A stretch of DNA of 64,000 nucleotides from Eumeta japonica (GCA_005406025.1 BGZK01001588.1:1-64000); one strand, 5' to 3'; positions 1-11,572 are shown, counted from the first letter of the stretch. Numbers and translations: made by a program. The notes: generated from the sequence alone by a model not told the origin.

Positions 1-94
1 TAAAACGTTTCAACTATTTGCAAAATGTAAATATAAAAGATGAATATTTATTGGTTATCAAAGGAGACGAGACAATATTTTTGTACATTTTATT

Positions 95-96
<2 letters not shown>

Positions 97-172
<76 letters not shown>
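97..172. repeat. (AC)32 microsatellite followed by (AT)6
   Basis: An uninterrupted AC dinucleotide run from 97 to 160 (32 units), continuing directly into AT repeats at 161-172. The His-Thr frames across it are artefacts of the repeat. A long perfect dinucleotide run of this kind is usually polymorphic. Confidence 0.98.
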
Positions 173-237
173 TCAGTTTTTCTTGCCATATCAATGCATA
201 TATGTACATGCTCTACAAATTTTATAGAAGCATATAG

Positions 238-2818
238 AATATTTTATATTGTAGTATTAAATATTTAATATGCTACACGCAGCTTATACGCAGCGTCAAC
301 CATAGCACGTTGGCAACTGCCAAATGTTGTGGTCGCAGTCGGTAATCGTTCCTTTTACAAAGAGCCCATTTGTTGTGGAAAAACTTAATGTTTCGTAGTT
401 ATATTAAATTTGACAGTTGCTAAATGTTTTTGATTGTCGAATCGCGGAGTGTATGTTACGAAAGGACTTATATCTTGAGATTAATTCTATTTGTGATTGC
501 TAAACAATTACTGTTGTACAATTTATCATAGTATTTGTTGAAGAAGTGTAATAATATATTATTATAATTACAAAGAGGGTATAAAAGATGTTTCAAGGTG
601 GTCTACATTTTGTACACTTTTTGTAAAATCTTGCGAAAATCGAAAGAGTTACAGAAAAATATCGAAATAAATATTTGTAATATTTTTTTTTGCATGAAGT
701 AATATTTTATCTTTCAGATAAAGTATTTGATTACAACGCATGTGTAATGCTTTTGTACAAAGGAAAAACTAAACTAAAATACAAAAATAATATAAAAGCA
801 AAAACTAAATGATAGTACAAACATTTTCGTTTAATTATACCTTTTTTTAAAATTGCAAGGGTACAAGTTGCAGGCCGTGGCTTCATACGTCCGTGAAACG
901 TCTCCTTCATTTAGAAGAGATTTGGATCGAGAACGAACCGAAATTTGTATTGAAAACGTAGATCGTGGAGCCTGTGGCAACGAGCGAAACCGCGGACGGT
1001 CGTTAGTGTACGCCGAGCGTTACTACACACTTGTATATTAACTACATGGTGTAGTTGGTTCGCATAGATCATTTTCTGATCGATTACGATTCGTGCGCGT
1101 GACCACAAACGTCACGATTTCTGTGTCGTGACGTGTCTATTGATTTTTTTGTTCATGCGCCGATCGCGTTGCATTATCGTGGTCGACGAGGTTGTAAACA
1201 GTTGCAGTTGCAACTTTTGATTGCGATCCAATATGATTTTTTTTTAAGGTAGATTTTATAGAGACGTTATCATTTACAGGTATATAGATCTTTATCGATA
1301 AGTATGAAATGTTTCACGTAAGTAAATATTATTTGGTGATATTCTTAATGAAAATTATTTATGTTAAATGCATGGAGTAAAATTCGGGAAAACGAATCGA
1401 CAATTTGAAGTCACTTCGAGAACTTCAAATGACAACGCCCTAAACTTATTCGTAATTAATAGCATAACATCAATAGTCAACAACCTCGGTGATTTTATAC
1501 ACATTTATTTACTGTCGGCCAACGCCACTGGCCCTGGCGATGCCGGCGAAACATTTAGAAAGGCTAAATTAAATTTGCTATTTTCATAAGTAATTACCAT
1601 AGCAATTAAAATACGTAATAAATGATAATAAATAAATTGCAGATTGCCCAGTCTTTAAGTAATTTTCTGTTCTTTTCCCACTCATAAAATTTATTTATCG
1701 TTAGGTAGCCTCTTTAAATTGTCGTTTCAAAACTATTGATAATTTTTTTTGCTACATTAATAAAGAATTTCGTTCTATACATTTTTCATTTACAAATTAT
1801 TCTTCATACTTGTGAGCCTCTAGTCATACTCTGAAAATTAGTGTTTGAATATTAAGTTTCAAGTGCGAGAGGTATTCAGAGATGATGCACTTTTGAGTCC
1901 TACAATCATATCATCAGCCTTCATCTATTGCTTTACCTTCAAAATTCTAGGTTTATCATGATGGGGAAATTAAAGATTTATATGGAGCTTTGAACTTTGG
2001 CGTTACTGCTTTCATTACATTTAATTTCACCTTTCATGTAATTTTTGTAGGTCATTTGAAATATAGATATTATGATTATAAGATCAAGTCCCTAATATTA
2101 AATTATACAGTGACTACATACATGATAATATGTAACGTCAAAAGCTTAAGGACAATTTAGAGAGATATTATATATTGTGACATAAACAAGTGCTCGGAGA
2201 TTTGCTAGCAAGGAGCAGTCACCGTGTGATCGTCGAGAGTTAAAATTAAGACTAAATAAATTCTCTACTTTCACTTGTGTGATATAATATATTTTTAATT
2301 ATTTTATTTCTCTATATTCTTTTTTTTTAAATAATAATCGACATTTGACACTCGACCACATTCGTGTATATAAAATAAATAATAAAGAAATGAAGAATTT
2401 ATTAACTTAATAAATTGACTATCGCCGAAGCACATACGTAATCATTAAAAGGGGTAGTCAGGCCAAGATCTCTTCGATCATACCGAGTTTAATTATAAAG
2501 ACCCTTATTATGATATAGAGGTGCACTGGAGAAAAAATTTTCCTTATCATCTGTGTTGTATAGATAATGAAATTGTAAACTTCGTGTACACGTTAAAGAA
2601 TTTGGCAAAAAAAAAAAATGTGACCGTTAGAGTAAAAGAAATAGAATGTCAACTTTTTTGTTTGTTCGTTTGTCAATTTGTCCGTTTCACGAAAGCGCAT
2701 CACGCGAAAAACACTAAATCCGTTCAAAATCTATTTCTGATAAATATAAGACGTGACAGTTTTTATTTCATCAAAATCGATTAAATGAATCGGAGGATAT
2801 TCAATTTCATTCCGAAAG
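238..2818. other. AT-rich stretch without identifiable gene
   Basis: This may be downstream intron of the ZP gene. A CpG-richer patch at about 855-1190 contains a 62-codon plus frame (853-1041) with no recognisable motif. I looked for the missing second half of the ZP domain on the minus strand here and did not find it. The rest is AT-rich with homopolymer runs. Confidence 0.6.
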
Positions 2819-2976
2819 GGGGCGGAGCGGGTGCAATCGAACCGAGAACGCACCCGGAGCAGGAGTCGAAAGCAGAAACAGAATCGATATCATGATTGAC
2901 GGAGTAATTGGTTGATATAGAAGGTGGCCCAGTTCATTGTATGTCGACGCGGACGGAGCCATGTGCAAAAGGTAGT
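2819..2976 (-). repeat. Copy of the GAATCGG-tract dispersed repeat
   Basis: A purine-biased degenerate tract (gaaccgag, ggagtcgaaag, cagaatcg) is followed by a block ending gcggacggagcc..gtgcaaaaggtagt. This is the reverse complement of the 'actagctttt..cc..gcttcgcccgc' end seen in other copies of the family (12.5, 35.2, 51.2 and 52.8 kb). Confidence 0.5.
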
Positions 2977-4813
2977 AAATTTTTAATCCGTTATTGTTAA
3001 ATTAATTAATATTAAAATAACTTAATTCATAAATACCGTCACTCCATTTTGGAATACACAGATGCGTGTCAACCCTACCACGAAATAGGTTCCGCTCGGG
3101 CTTGACCAGTTCTTCCATAATCGATGCTTAGTCTAATAAACGTTTTAAGAAAATAGCATTGGCCGTTCTTAGCGGCGGGTGTCGCAACGACGATAGCGCC
3201 ACCTTAATGTAAACCTACGCGTTTTGCTTAAAAGGTTTTTCCTAAAGTCGAAGATTAAAGACGTGGCGAAATCCAAATACACGCGTGTTCAAAAAGGAGC
3301 GATATCCTCGTACACAGATTATACGTTCGTATTAGAATCGAGTTTTTTTCCTTGGCGGCATACCTAGATTTTACGAAAATCTTTCAGTTTGGTAAAATAT
3401 ACAAAATCAAGCTCTATGGATTTCTATCATTGAGAATTTATACACACACATATACACACACACACTAGCGGCCACCCGTCTGCTTCGCTAGGCGCAAATT
3501 TATATTTAGCAATTTTTTTTTTATTATTTAAACATGATCCCGTTTTTGTTCCCATGCGCATCTTCTATATCGGCCGATGTTTCTGTCACTTTTAATCGTG
3601 ACCATGATCCTTTTCTCGATGTCGTTTCTGGTTAAGCTGCCGGACCCGGTCCTCGTCCCGTTTTCGATTCCAATACAGATCAAGCAAACCTTTACATTTT
3701 TCGTATAATGCTTTCGCAAATATCCATAATCTCCTCCCTTTATAAAACAATTTTGCCAAAGAAACCATAGTCATTGAAGTAACTGTTGCTGAGAAAAATA
3801 ACTTTGAACAGCTACATAGAAATGTCGTATTGGCAGCCTTAGAACAAGCTTAGGACGCGCAGGTACTGCGGCGCAAAGCGCCGCGCGGCTGGCCACCCAA
3901 TCGCCCCCGCTCCTGAAGTCCGGCCGAGCATTGCGATGTTATGCGAATATAATGCGAACATTAGAGATGTGTCTGTATCATTTTATATTATTCATAAGTA
4001 TATTTTCAGTCATATATTTTTATTATAGTTATTTTGGCAGAGTTATTCTAAAAAAAAAAGGAGATGAATATCTCATAAAAGATGTACGATAAATGCATCC
4101 CGTATATATACTGCGACTTCTATTATGTTTTTTTTGTACATAAACAAATACAATAAATACCTTCTGTTTGCGAAGTTTGCTATATGCCGAGGCTTAAACG
4201 CCCATAATCTTATTATTTCAAATCGAGAGGCTCGGACTTCGAGTCCTTCACGCCGGCTTTCAGGTTGTGTCGAGGCCCGGATTTGAGGATCGTCAACGAC
4301 TGTCGTCACCAACACGGTGATGACGCGGCGACCGAAGGCTTAACGTATTGTTTAAGGCACGGAACAAGTGGCTAAATCAGACTGAACTTAAAAACAATAC
4401 TTTTGACTCGTCCATCTCGATTCGAAAATTGTTCCAAAATCATAACTTAAAATCTACTTAAAGTATTTCAACAAAACTCTAACCTGATGTGCATGTTCAT
4501 AAAAAATGCAGTATTTATCAATTTGATGCGGTGCAAGACAACAGATTGGATGAATTATAATTTTAGTATATAAAAAAATCTATGTCCTCACATAAATAAA
4601 TAATAAATCTGACTCAATATTGACTGTTGATCAACAATGCCTTACAGCAATTTCGTGTTTCAGATCAAAGGATCACTGTTAGCACTGACTTCCTAGGTTA
4701 GCCATTTCTCATACAACATAAACTTTTAACCTGGACGAACGCGTTGTTGGCGTTAGCGTCGTGGAAGTAACGAGACAGGGAATGAGGTCGGGATCGAACC
4801 GTTTTCTAAGTAC
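2977..4813. other. AT-rich stretch with two short repeat fragments and a GC-rich hairpin
   Basis: Probably ZP gene intron. It contains a short plus-strand fragment of the same repeat family (about 3604-3670, 'gccggacccggtcctcgtcccg'). A GC-rich 90-bp block at 3853-3940 contains a perfect 7-bp stem with an AAA loop (gcggcgc/gcgccgc, 3868-3884). A minus-strand 80-codon frame at 4073-4315 has no identifiable product. Confidence 0.5.
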
Positions 4814-4819
4814 GCTCAC

Positions 4820-4958
4820 CTTGTCGTTGGCCATTGTATTACAGGACCTCAAGGGCAGGGAATACTGAAGGTCGCCTCTCGCGTTCCTGTATTCCCTCAG
4901 GCAGGAAGAGTTAGTGCCTAGGCCGGCTGGATAAACTATGCCGTTGAAGTAGCTGTGC
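4820..4958 (-). CDS. ZP-domain protein, exon 3 of coding region (ZP-N, Cys2 and Cys3)
   Basis: 139-bp exon between acceptor TTTTTCCAG and donor AAG|GTGAGC (4819-4814), encoding residues 74-119 in phase. It holds the most diagnostic ZP motifs: FNGIVYPAGL (77-86), NSSC (89-92, also an N-glycosylation sequon) and LPLRSCNTM (107-115). In insect ZP proteins the order 'F.G.VYP.GL..NSSC..EY....L.Y.LPLRSCNTM' is strongly conserved. The next expected block (Y/F-FNT..VQPH, then the fourth cysteine) is not found between here and position 1, so the next exon lies off the window. The frame runs on past the donor for about 37 codons; this is intron read-through. Confidence 0.88.
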
Positions 4959-5665
4959 CTGGAAAAACGCATAATAATTGTTATATAAAGCATTAGCTTT
5001 TCGATGTGTTGCATGTACGTATAAAAGTCTTGAAATCTACACACGAAATAGCGCGTCGGGCCAAAAACAAGGTCTGGCGACACATCAGTCGTGTGTTGTA
5101 TGTATTACACAAAGCATTTGGAGTGTCTTTCAGCACCTTAATAACTCAAAATCTACTTTACATATACACACGATATAAGTTCCTTTACTTAAACTTCTTA
5201 CATTAACTAAAATTCTATTTTTTTTTTATAAATGCAACTCAAACGATCATTGAGTTACCGACATCTAAAAATCGGCATTTTTGTTACTGACTGACTGGAC
5301 CTGGGATTATAAGCTTAATCCACTTCCAGACTACCTAGGTAGTTGAAATTTGACGTCAAGCTGGGTAATTGTACGTATAAAAAGGCGATAATAAGAAAAC
5401 AGTGAATTTTTAAGATTTGAAATATTTTCCAAGCAATCGATTTTTATTAACACCTAGAGTCTTTCAAAATCATAATAGCAGCAAAAACTTTTACTTTCCT
5501 AAGAGAACAGGTTCCATGACGAAGGAGCTGGTGAAATGGCTCCGTAGGAACGATAGACAAAAACAATTGAGAATTCGATAACAACAACAATGCACGAATA
5601 ATTAACATCAAATTTAATAGATATAATTTAACTCACAAACTAGGACCTAGCATATGTTCACCGAG

Positions 5666-5812
5666 AATAATTCACCTATTTGTTTAACATACGCTATTAT
5701 CCATAAAACACAAGGCTTTAGTCTCGACAGTGTTCTTCTCGACGCAGCCATTCCAATATTTAGCAGAGGGCAAACTTACGTTATACCCTCCATAGTTAAG
5801 ACACTTCTTTAA
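5666..5812 (+). pseudogene. Helitron-type (PIF1-like) helicase C-terminal remnant
   Basis: The plus-frame translation from about 5666 to the stop at 5810-5812 contains LTYAIIHKTQGFSLDSVLLD, then IFSRGQTYV and a terminal S.VKTL. This corresponds to the C-terminal motif of PIF1-like helicases in Helitron Rep/Hel proteins: 'A.TIHKSQG.(S/T)LD...(I/V)D....F..GQ.YVALSRV.(T/S)L'. The residues LSR are changed, no initiating part of the protein is visible upstream, and the fragment is only about 48 codons. It is therefore a dead remnant of a rolling-circle transposon in what is probably an intron of the ZP gene. An alternative is a chance match, but the order and spacing of K-[TS]-Q-G, LD and GQ.YV argue against it. 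Confidence 0.65.
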
Positions 5813-6207
5813 ATGATTCTTTAGAAAAATTCACCAGAAAAATCTTTGCCGACGTCGTCAATGAGTGTTACGTAATATTGTCATTTTGTTAGCGGGCCGG
5901 TGAAAAAACACAAGATAAGAAGTTACTAAGAAATGCATGGTCGTGTGACCTAACTTAAGGCTGTTTGAATGCAGACAATAGGCCTTTTATTAGCGTGTGG
6001 TTGACTCAGAAATTAACACGCGGAAAAAATTAGTCGTACAGTAAAAAAAAGAAAATGTAAATTTTCATCGAGGCAAAGACAATAGAATCTGTTCTTTTAC
6101 GAATGCCAGAGTTGCCCGAAGTGGTCAAAACGAGAAAAGTAATCTGAACTGACTTTAGTACACGCGTACAACTGCAAGTACAAGTCGTGTGTGTACGTAG
6201 TCGCGAA

Positions 6208-6300
6208 ATATGGAGTGGGTGTGCTAACATCCACTCCATATCTGTCTATGTATCAGCTATCTATCTAGAAGCCTACTTCTAAATAGATAGCTGATACACA
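6208..6300. repeat. Two adjacent hairpins (small inverted repeats)
   Basis: Hairpin 1: atatggagtgg at 6208-6218 pairs perfectly with ccactccatat at 6231-6241. Hairpin 2 follows directly: a left arm containing tgtatcagctatctat and ending agaag (to about 6271), a loop of four bases (ccta), and a matching right arm to about 6303, with one 4-base indel and one mismatch. Nothing recognisable lies between them. Confidence 0.75.
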
Positions 6301-7432
6301 GATAGCTGACAAATCTTTCATCGAAGTGCATAAGAGCCACGGCAATGGAAGACTATATGAGATTGTTGATATGTTTTGCTTTTACGCATACATAATGGTT
6401 ACTTCTATTTATCGATATCTCTGAGACGATTTAAGAAAGTGAGTTCTTCTTAATCAGAGTAATTCAATAGTTAAAAGGCCTGTAAGTTCACGATAAGCAT
6501 TTACACGATCCACCGTCTAGATTATTTCCTTTTTTTGAAGTAAAAATTTCTTTAGGCATTTTGGGCATTTTTGAGATGGGGAAAAAAACAATTAAACTCG
6601 CGACACTTACCGTTACCGTAACCGACACCTCTGTATATAAGTATCTACATATATTTGGCCCCGTTTACATGAGTGTTGAGTTTGGATTTAAATACAATAA
6701 TAATATCACTATATATAACATAAACACCTATTGTGTATGTACATACAACATAGATGTATATTAATGTCGGAACCTTTCGTATTGTATTTGTAAATTTACG
6801 TTTTAAGCAGTAGATAGCAATTTTTGTACGTAAGATTATATGCAGTATTTTTCATGTACAATAGTGCATTAAATGAAAATTGTTATATAATGTTTGTAGC
6901 AATAGTTAATAATAATGAATAAAAAAACATTTCATTTAAAAGTATTTAGTGCACAATAAAATATTTCTTGACTATTCAAAAATACACGTAATTGTTCCAG
7001 TTTTCACTTCTCTCGGCACTCCCGGACTGCCACCGTTTTTTTTATTTTCTTCTGGGAGCTTTTGAAACGAAATCCGGCACGAGGTCCTTATTAGGTTGTG
7101 GTCTCGAGATAGATTGTAACAGAAGATTCAAAACGATACGCAAATCCTCCAAGAAGATTGTTAAGCTGAAGATAGTCTGAAAAACGGATCAGCCGTATTG
7201 ATAATGACGTATTTTGCGGCAACACACGGCGACAGTAAGATTACAAAATTATCCTTTGATAGCGGGATTGGGGATTGAAAAGGTATGAACAACTATTTTG
7301 TTGTTTATACTCGCAAGGCGATTTGTTGTAGTCACTTTAAAAGTTTTACAAATTGAAAGGCAAAAAAACAGTCGTTATACATCCTTCCACGTCAATGGAA
7401 CAGTTGACGTGTCCAATTGAAATGGCACTCAC

Positions 7433-7574
7433 TTGTTGTACAACTCCTCCTCGAGCCGCGCCAGCGTGATCGTGATGTGCATCATGTCGGGCCTGCAGGC
7501 GATGGAAATGGTGTCCTGCGGCATTTTCGCCTCCCATTGCTCGTCTTCCAGTGTTGCGATGTCGTTCGAGATAT
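7433..7574 (-). CDS. ZP-domain protein, exon 2 of coding region (start of ZP-N)
   Basis: 142-bp exon between acceptor ACCGTTTCAG and a perfect GTGAGT donor (7432-7427). It encodes residues 27-72 plus parts of codons 26 and 73. After an acidic linker (residues 27-46) comes the stretch TISIACRPDMMHITITL, residues 47-63. This is the first beta strands of a ZP-N domain: a cysteine (Cys52) followed by M.I.I alternation. Family knowledge: ZP domains open with this 'C....M.I.I' pattern and the first cysteine pairs with the fourth. The reading frame continues past both splice sites by chance, but the GT and AG positions and phases fit only these boundaries. Confidence 0.85.
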
Positions 7575-8725
7575 CTGAAACGGTAACTGTCACGATGAAG
7601 CTTCTAATTCTGTGATTGTCCATTTCTTTCGCATCCAGAACAAGGATTAAGACGAACAAAGAAATGGAACAACGATGCTTCTTACATTGCAGACGATCGG
7701 TATTGCCATCAACATAAAATAAATGTCTAGTAATAAAATTGTCTTTAAAATTAATATATGTGTCGTCTAACATTTGATGTTAACAGTTTAACAGTCTCAA
7801 TTGACTGTTCTATCGAAGAGCATCTCAAATTTTAAGGCATAGACATTTGGGAACATATGTTTTTTCTTTATTATTGAGTATATTATTGACCGAGATCTAA
7901 ATCACGATGGGGTTTCAGATTCTATAAATTGTAACAGAATAAACAAGGCGATAAATAAACAAAAGAGGTCGCAGACGAACCAATGATCAATACCAGTAAA
8001 AGAATTTATGAATTTAAACATTTACTTATGCGTTCCCATATTTAGTTATAACAGTGCCTTTTTGTTTAATTACAATGTAAGCTCTTTATTTTTACGATTC
8101 CATAATCTTGTAATAAGCGGCATTAATAGAAAGCTATAATAACTGTTTATATGATAATGTAATAGAAAGCAGGTCCCGTGTGAGCGCCTTGCGGAAAGCC
8201 AGCGCAACGACGCGGAACACAAGGGAATTTCATACTATAACTGTTAGATAATTTATGATACTAAGTACGATGAGTTGTATTAGTTGTATTGAACTTCTTT
8301 TCGAGCAGTATGTCGGTTGGCGAGCCATCCATTTTAATGCTAATAGGAAACGAATGCCTTTTAAAAGTCAAGGCCGTGTCGAATTACCGATATGTGTGTT
8401 GCATTAAAGGCTATTGATTTTATCCGAATAACAATACGGCCTTTGTTAAAAGGAAAATACATTCGGACGAATATAGAACCTCCTCTTTTTTTTGAAGTTG
8501 GTTAAAAATCTAATGGATTGCATCGCTGTGAAATTTATGTAATGAATTGTGTTATTCTCTTGTATTCTTAGAAAGTGATTATTGAGAAAATGAAATTTCT
8601 TAAAACAACGAAATAGTGATTCGTAGTCATATTTTTTTTTGTGTAACAGTAGGGTCCATATTTTGATATTTCAAGTCCAACAGTCGATTTTGAGATCGGA
8701 TCTACAGAAGTGACCATCAGCTCAC

Positions 8726-8809
8726 CTGACCTATCCGGTATCTGCGCGCACTGCGCGGCCGCGAGTACACCTAACATCAGAACAGCCAACACGAGAGCCA
8801 TCTTTTGGT
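8726..8809 (-). CDS. ZP-domain protein, exon with start codon and signal peptide
   Basis: On the minus strand a pyrimidine-rich tract ending TTTCAG is followed by 8 untranslated bases and ATG at 8801-8799. The 25 full codons begin MALVLAVLMLGVLAAAQCAQ, a clear signal peptide. Cleavage is likely after the AAAQC or QCA stretch (residues 16-19). The exon ends one base into codon 26, at a GTGAGC donor (8725-8720). The acceptor just before the ATG shows that the 5' UTR starts in an upstream exon at a higher coordinate. This ATG is chosen because it is the first one after the acceptor and starts the hydrophobic core directly. The exon is much GC-richer than its flanks. Confidence 0.82.
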
Positions 8810-8929
8810 CTGAAACAACAGGAATAAACATATATTTATTGTGTTGGTGTGGACCGTCGAAAATGCGACGTTGAGCGAGATAAGATAGGTTTGCGATTTT
8901 GAACAAATGAACATTCTTTATATATATAT

Positions 8930-9258
8930 GGCCCGGCAGACATTGTTCTGCCCTTTTTTGATTCTATTCTCGTCCCATTCGCAATTCTCTGCCCCAACCC
9001 GCTTTCAATCCTTATTTCACTACCAGTCACAATTCCGACTGAGGCAAAGCCGGGAGTAAAGATTAACCGATCATTATGAATATTGATATGTACATGTATG
9101 GGTTGAGCGATACGGAAGTCGGTACATCGCAGCGCCACCTGGTGGCGAGTTGCGTCAATGGCGATAGCATAAAAACCTTCTCCGTGAAAAAATCCATGTA
9201 CATACCAATATTCATAATGATCGGACAAATAGTTTCTGAGTTTATCGATTTCATACAT
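8930..9258 (+). repeat. Copy of the 'cccggcagac..ttctgccc' dispersed repeat with a 30-bp inverted repeat
   Basis: Starts ggcccggcagacattgttct, like the copy at 12.46 kb, followed by a pyrimidine-biased degenerate tract. It then holds a 158-bp foldback: arm 9067-9096 and its reverse complement 9195-9224 agree at 29 of 30 bases. Between the arms is a palindromic CGCCACCTGGTGGCG (9133-9147). The 140-codon minus frame across this block is a repeat-derived open frame, not a host gene. Confidence 0.7.
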
Positions 9259-10241
9259 ACAAACTTCCTTTAGATGTATAGTACCTACATACGCGTATGT
9301 GTGCCGCTATTATGCTAGCTTCATACAACGTTAACTCAGATTCGGATCGATTTCAAATACAATTTTTTATTTACTGTACAGTCAAAGCAAAATATATTAT
9401 TTTGTAGTCGTATGAATGCACTGCAAACGACTAGTTTTCCTCCAAATACACGAAATTAATTCGACTTGGGTACATAAGCGACATGTGGTACCTACCTACT
9501 CGCTCAGTGCATTGCGTAATGCATGCAAGCAAAGTTTGTTCCGTATAATAGTCAAAACGGCTTCATATGGTGCTTTATTGATGTCTGCGAGCATTTGCCT
9601 AAGCGAATTGCGCGGACGCAATAAAATTGGCAACACTAGGAAAACGTTGTTGTTATGATGTCGATATCAACATCATAATAACAACTTTACTGCGGTAACA
9701 TAAAACCCATTCTGATGCATATCGTTTCCACATCGAGTTGACAAGGACTCGACTTCTATGACGTTATTGTATTAGCATAGTAGGTCACCTACCCGCTTGA
9801 CCTTGTGTCCATTATAGAACTTAAAGCTTGGACCGATCTTTTTTAATATTCCTAATAATACTTTGATTGTAATATTTCAAGTAATTTGAAAATTTTATGA
9901 GTTATTATAATATGTATAAATAATTATGTAAAATAAAACAACGTTAGGAATGGTTCTCCTACAAAAACCTTTTTTTTCAAGTAATTTTTTTTACTTTGTA
10001 TAACTTAAATGCTTCTTATAAATATGATTACACAGTGTTCATTATGAAACTCCATAATAATATTTATAATAATTTGTCGTCGGTATTTGTATACACAGAA
10101 CGACATCGTGTTTCACTTAAAATGTAGAACAGATTAATGCAATTGTTTCAAAAGAGGCGTAGAGTAGAAAAAGGGATGTTAGTGATTTCGCCGTCTTGAA
10201 AGAATTTATGAGAATAGTTTGACAAAACAAATTTATAGAGC
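9259..10241. other. AT-rich stretch, no feature recognised
   Basis: Homopolymer-rich sequence with short frames only (the longest is 80 codons at 9416-9658). No protein motif or clear repeat boundary seen. Confidence 0.6.
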
Positions 10242-10470
10242 GGATGTACTAGGCGGAAAAGTCGGTGAGGGTCACCCTAGAAAATCCTATGCATACCATA
10301 TTGGGGCTAACTAAAAAAGGGCTGAATTTTAAGCACCCGAAACCGACGAGCTTGAGTGGAAAGATAAGATGCACGTCAGCGAAGCGAGAGAGATGTACAA
10401 TGACGTAGCATGTGGAAATCTATAGTCTCTGCCTGCCTTAATGCGCGTGAGTTGATATTATATATAAGGC
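10242..10470 (+). mobile_element. LINE 3'-end fragment (family L1a)
   Basis: Contains, in order, 'gtcggtgagggtcaccctagaaaatc', 'gcacccgaaaccgacgagcttg', 'cagcgaagcgagagagatg' and 'tggaaatctatagtctctgcctgcc' (quoted in parts). The same blocks recur in the same order at 42.16 and 48.27 kb, and in reverse at 46.2-46.35 kb. In lepidopteran genomes this string forms the 3' coding end and tail of a non-LTR retrotransposon. Only the last roughly 200 bp remain here. Confidence 0.7.
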
Positions 10471-11572
10471 GTCAGAGGCGTAGAATCAAATTTCTTACTT
10501 TGAATCTGCGACGATCGGGAACTATACTGTAATTGGAAATTTAAAATATCTTCGAAGATTTTAGCACAGTTTTATTGTTTCTTGCATATCGATTTTTTCT
10601 ACTTTCACTGCGCGTTGTTTTAATTTTATAATTTTCGTCTATACCCTCAATACGAGGATACTGCATTGCCATTCTACTATTTAAGCCTACATTTTGAACC
10701 GACCAAGGTCCCGTATGTTACAGAAGGACGTTGGGCCGTGTGGCGTTCACTTGACTTTGTAACATTGGTTTATGCAACGCGCCGGCGACGTGTTACGGTG
10801 AAAGGTGGGCGTGTGACTCGATACGGACACTGCAGCTGGCTTTTGGGTAAATGCAATTTATTAGCGTAACGCATAGTGCCTTTATAAAACTGATGAGATG
10901 GGTTTTTAATCTAAGACAAAATAAATCATTCGGCGATGTGGGTAGTTATCAGCCCCTTGATAAGAAATAAAAAAATTGTGGGAGGGTACGACGATAAAAA
11001 AAAAACATGACCTTAAGACACTGTAGAACGAGTGGTCTATTCTTTTGAGATTAGGTTAATATTACTGTTTCAAGCGCTTTCGAAGCTCTTCTAAAACAGC
11101 CGCCAAAGTTATAAATTCAATATGTGAAGTTGATACAATAGATACGTTTTCGGACTTCAAGGTAAGTTCGCGTTTTCAAGGTGAGCTCTAATCGACACGT
11201 TGAGCAGCGCAAACGGCTATGCTATATCATTATTAGATCTAACGTTGATAATTCCGCTAACACACGTCACAGCCGCAAATGAAAGACAAGAAGCTAATTC
11301 TGGCGATTTACTAGAATAACTAGAATATTTTCTTTATATAAATGTATTTCTCTTTATAATGCCATTTCACATAAAATGTTCATGAAATCATCAAAAAAAT
11401 ACTATAATTTAAATAATGTTCATATATTGTTCATTGATTTTAGACCACAATATTATAATGTAATACATTCTGGCTCAATCCTATTGACTATTTTATTTAT
11501 CGAAATAAGCTATTGAAACTCTAATTCATTTTTTATTTCGAATCTACTAAAGTGATTCAGTTGTACATACAA

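Larger units (their letters stand above)
4820..8809 (-). other. 5' part of a ZP-domain secreted protein gene (three exons, continues past left edge)
   Basis: Gene span built from three minus-strand exons: 8809-8726, 7574-7433 and 4958-4820. Introns are 1151 and 2474 bp with GT..AG ends. Donors are GTGAGC, GTGAGT and GTGAGC; acceptors are TTTCAG, TTTCAG and TTCCAG. Phases are 1, 2 and 0 and match at each join (G+AT gives Asp26, AA+G gives Lys73). The joined frame has 119 codons and no stop. The product begins with a hydrophobic signal peptide and continues into a zona pellucida N-subdomain. ZP proteins are secreted or membrane-anchored, polymerise in the extracellular matrix, and in insects often act at the apical surface of epidermis and trachea. 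Seen: splice sites, phases, motifs. Known: the ZP family pattern. Inferred: that the gene is intact. The rest of the ZP domain, any furin site and transmembrane segment must lie left of position 1. The closest family member (piopio-, papillote- or quasimodo-like) cannot be decided here. Confidence 0.82.

Noticed and set aside
18..237. His-Thr repeat frames at the left end
   Set aside because: Direct products of the (AC)n microsatellite.
855..1110. Possible next ZP exon at the left edge
   Set aside because: None of the minus frames contains the expected FNT..VQPH block or fourth cysteine.
4709..5083. Treating the whole 124-codon minus frame as one gene
   Set aside because: Only residues between the acceptor at 4959 and donor at 4819 match ZP; both flanks are intron.
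7429..7773. Treating the whole 114-codon minus frame as one gene
   Set aside because: Only 7574-7433 is exon. The rest is intron read-through, shown by acceptor TTTCAG and by phase agreement with the neighbouring exons.
8836..9258. 140-codon minus-strand frame next to the ZP start exon
   Set aside because: It lies in a dispersed repeat with a foldback and is not connected to the ZP exon by frame or splice sites.
11083..11160. Possible small exon (ending at donor CAAG|GTAAGTTCG) or mariner-like N-terminal fragment
   Set aside because: The donor is good but the acceptor side is weak. The roughly 30-residue translation only vaguely resembles a mariner helix-turn-helix, and no partner exon or catalytic motif was found.
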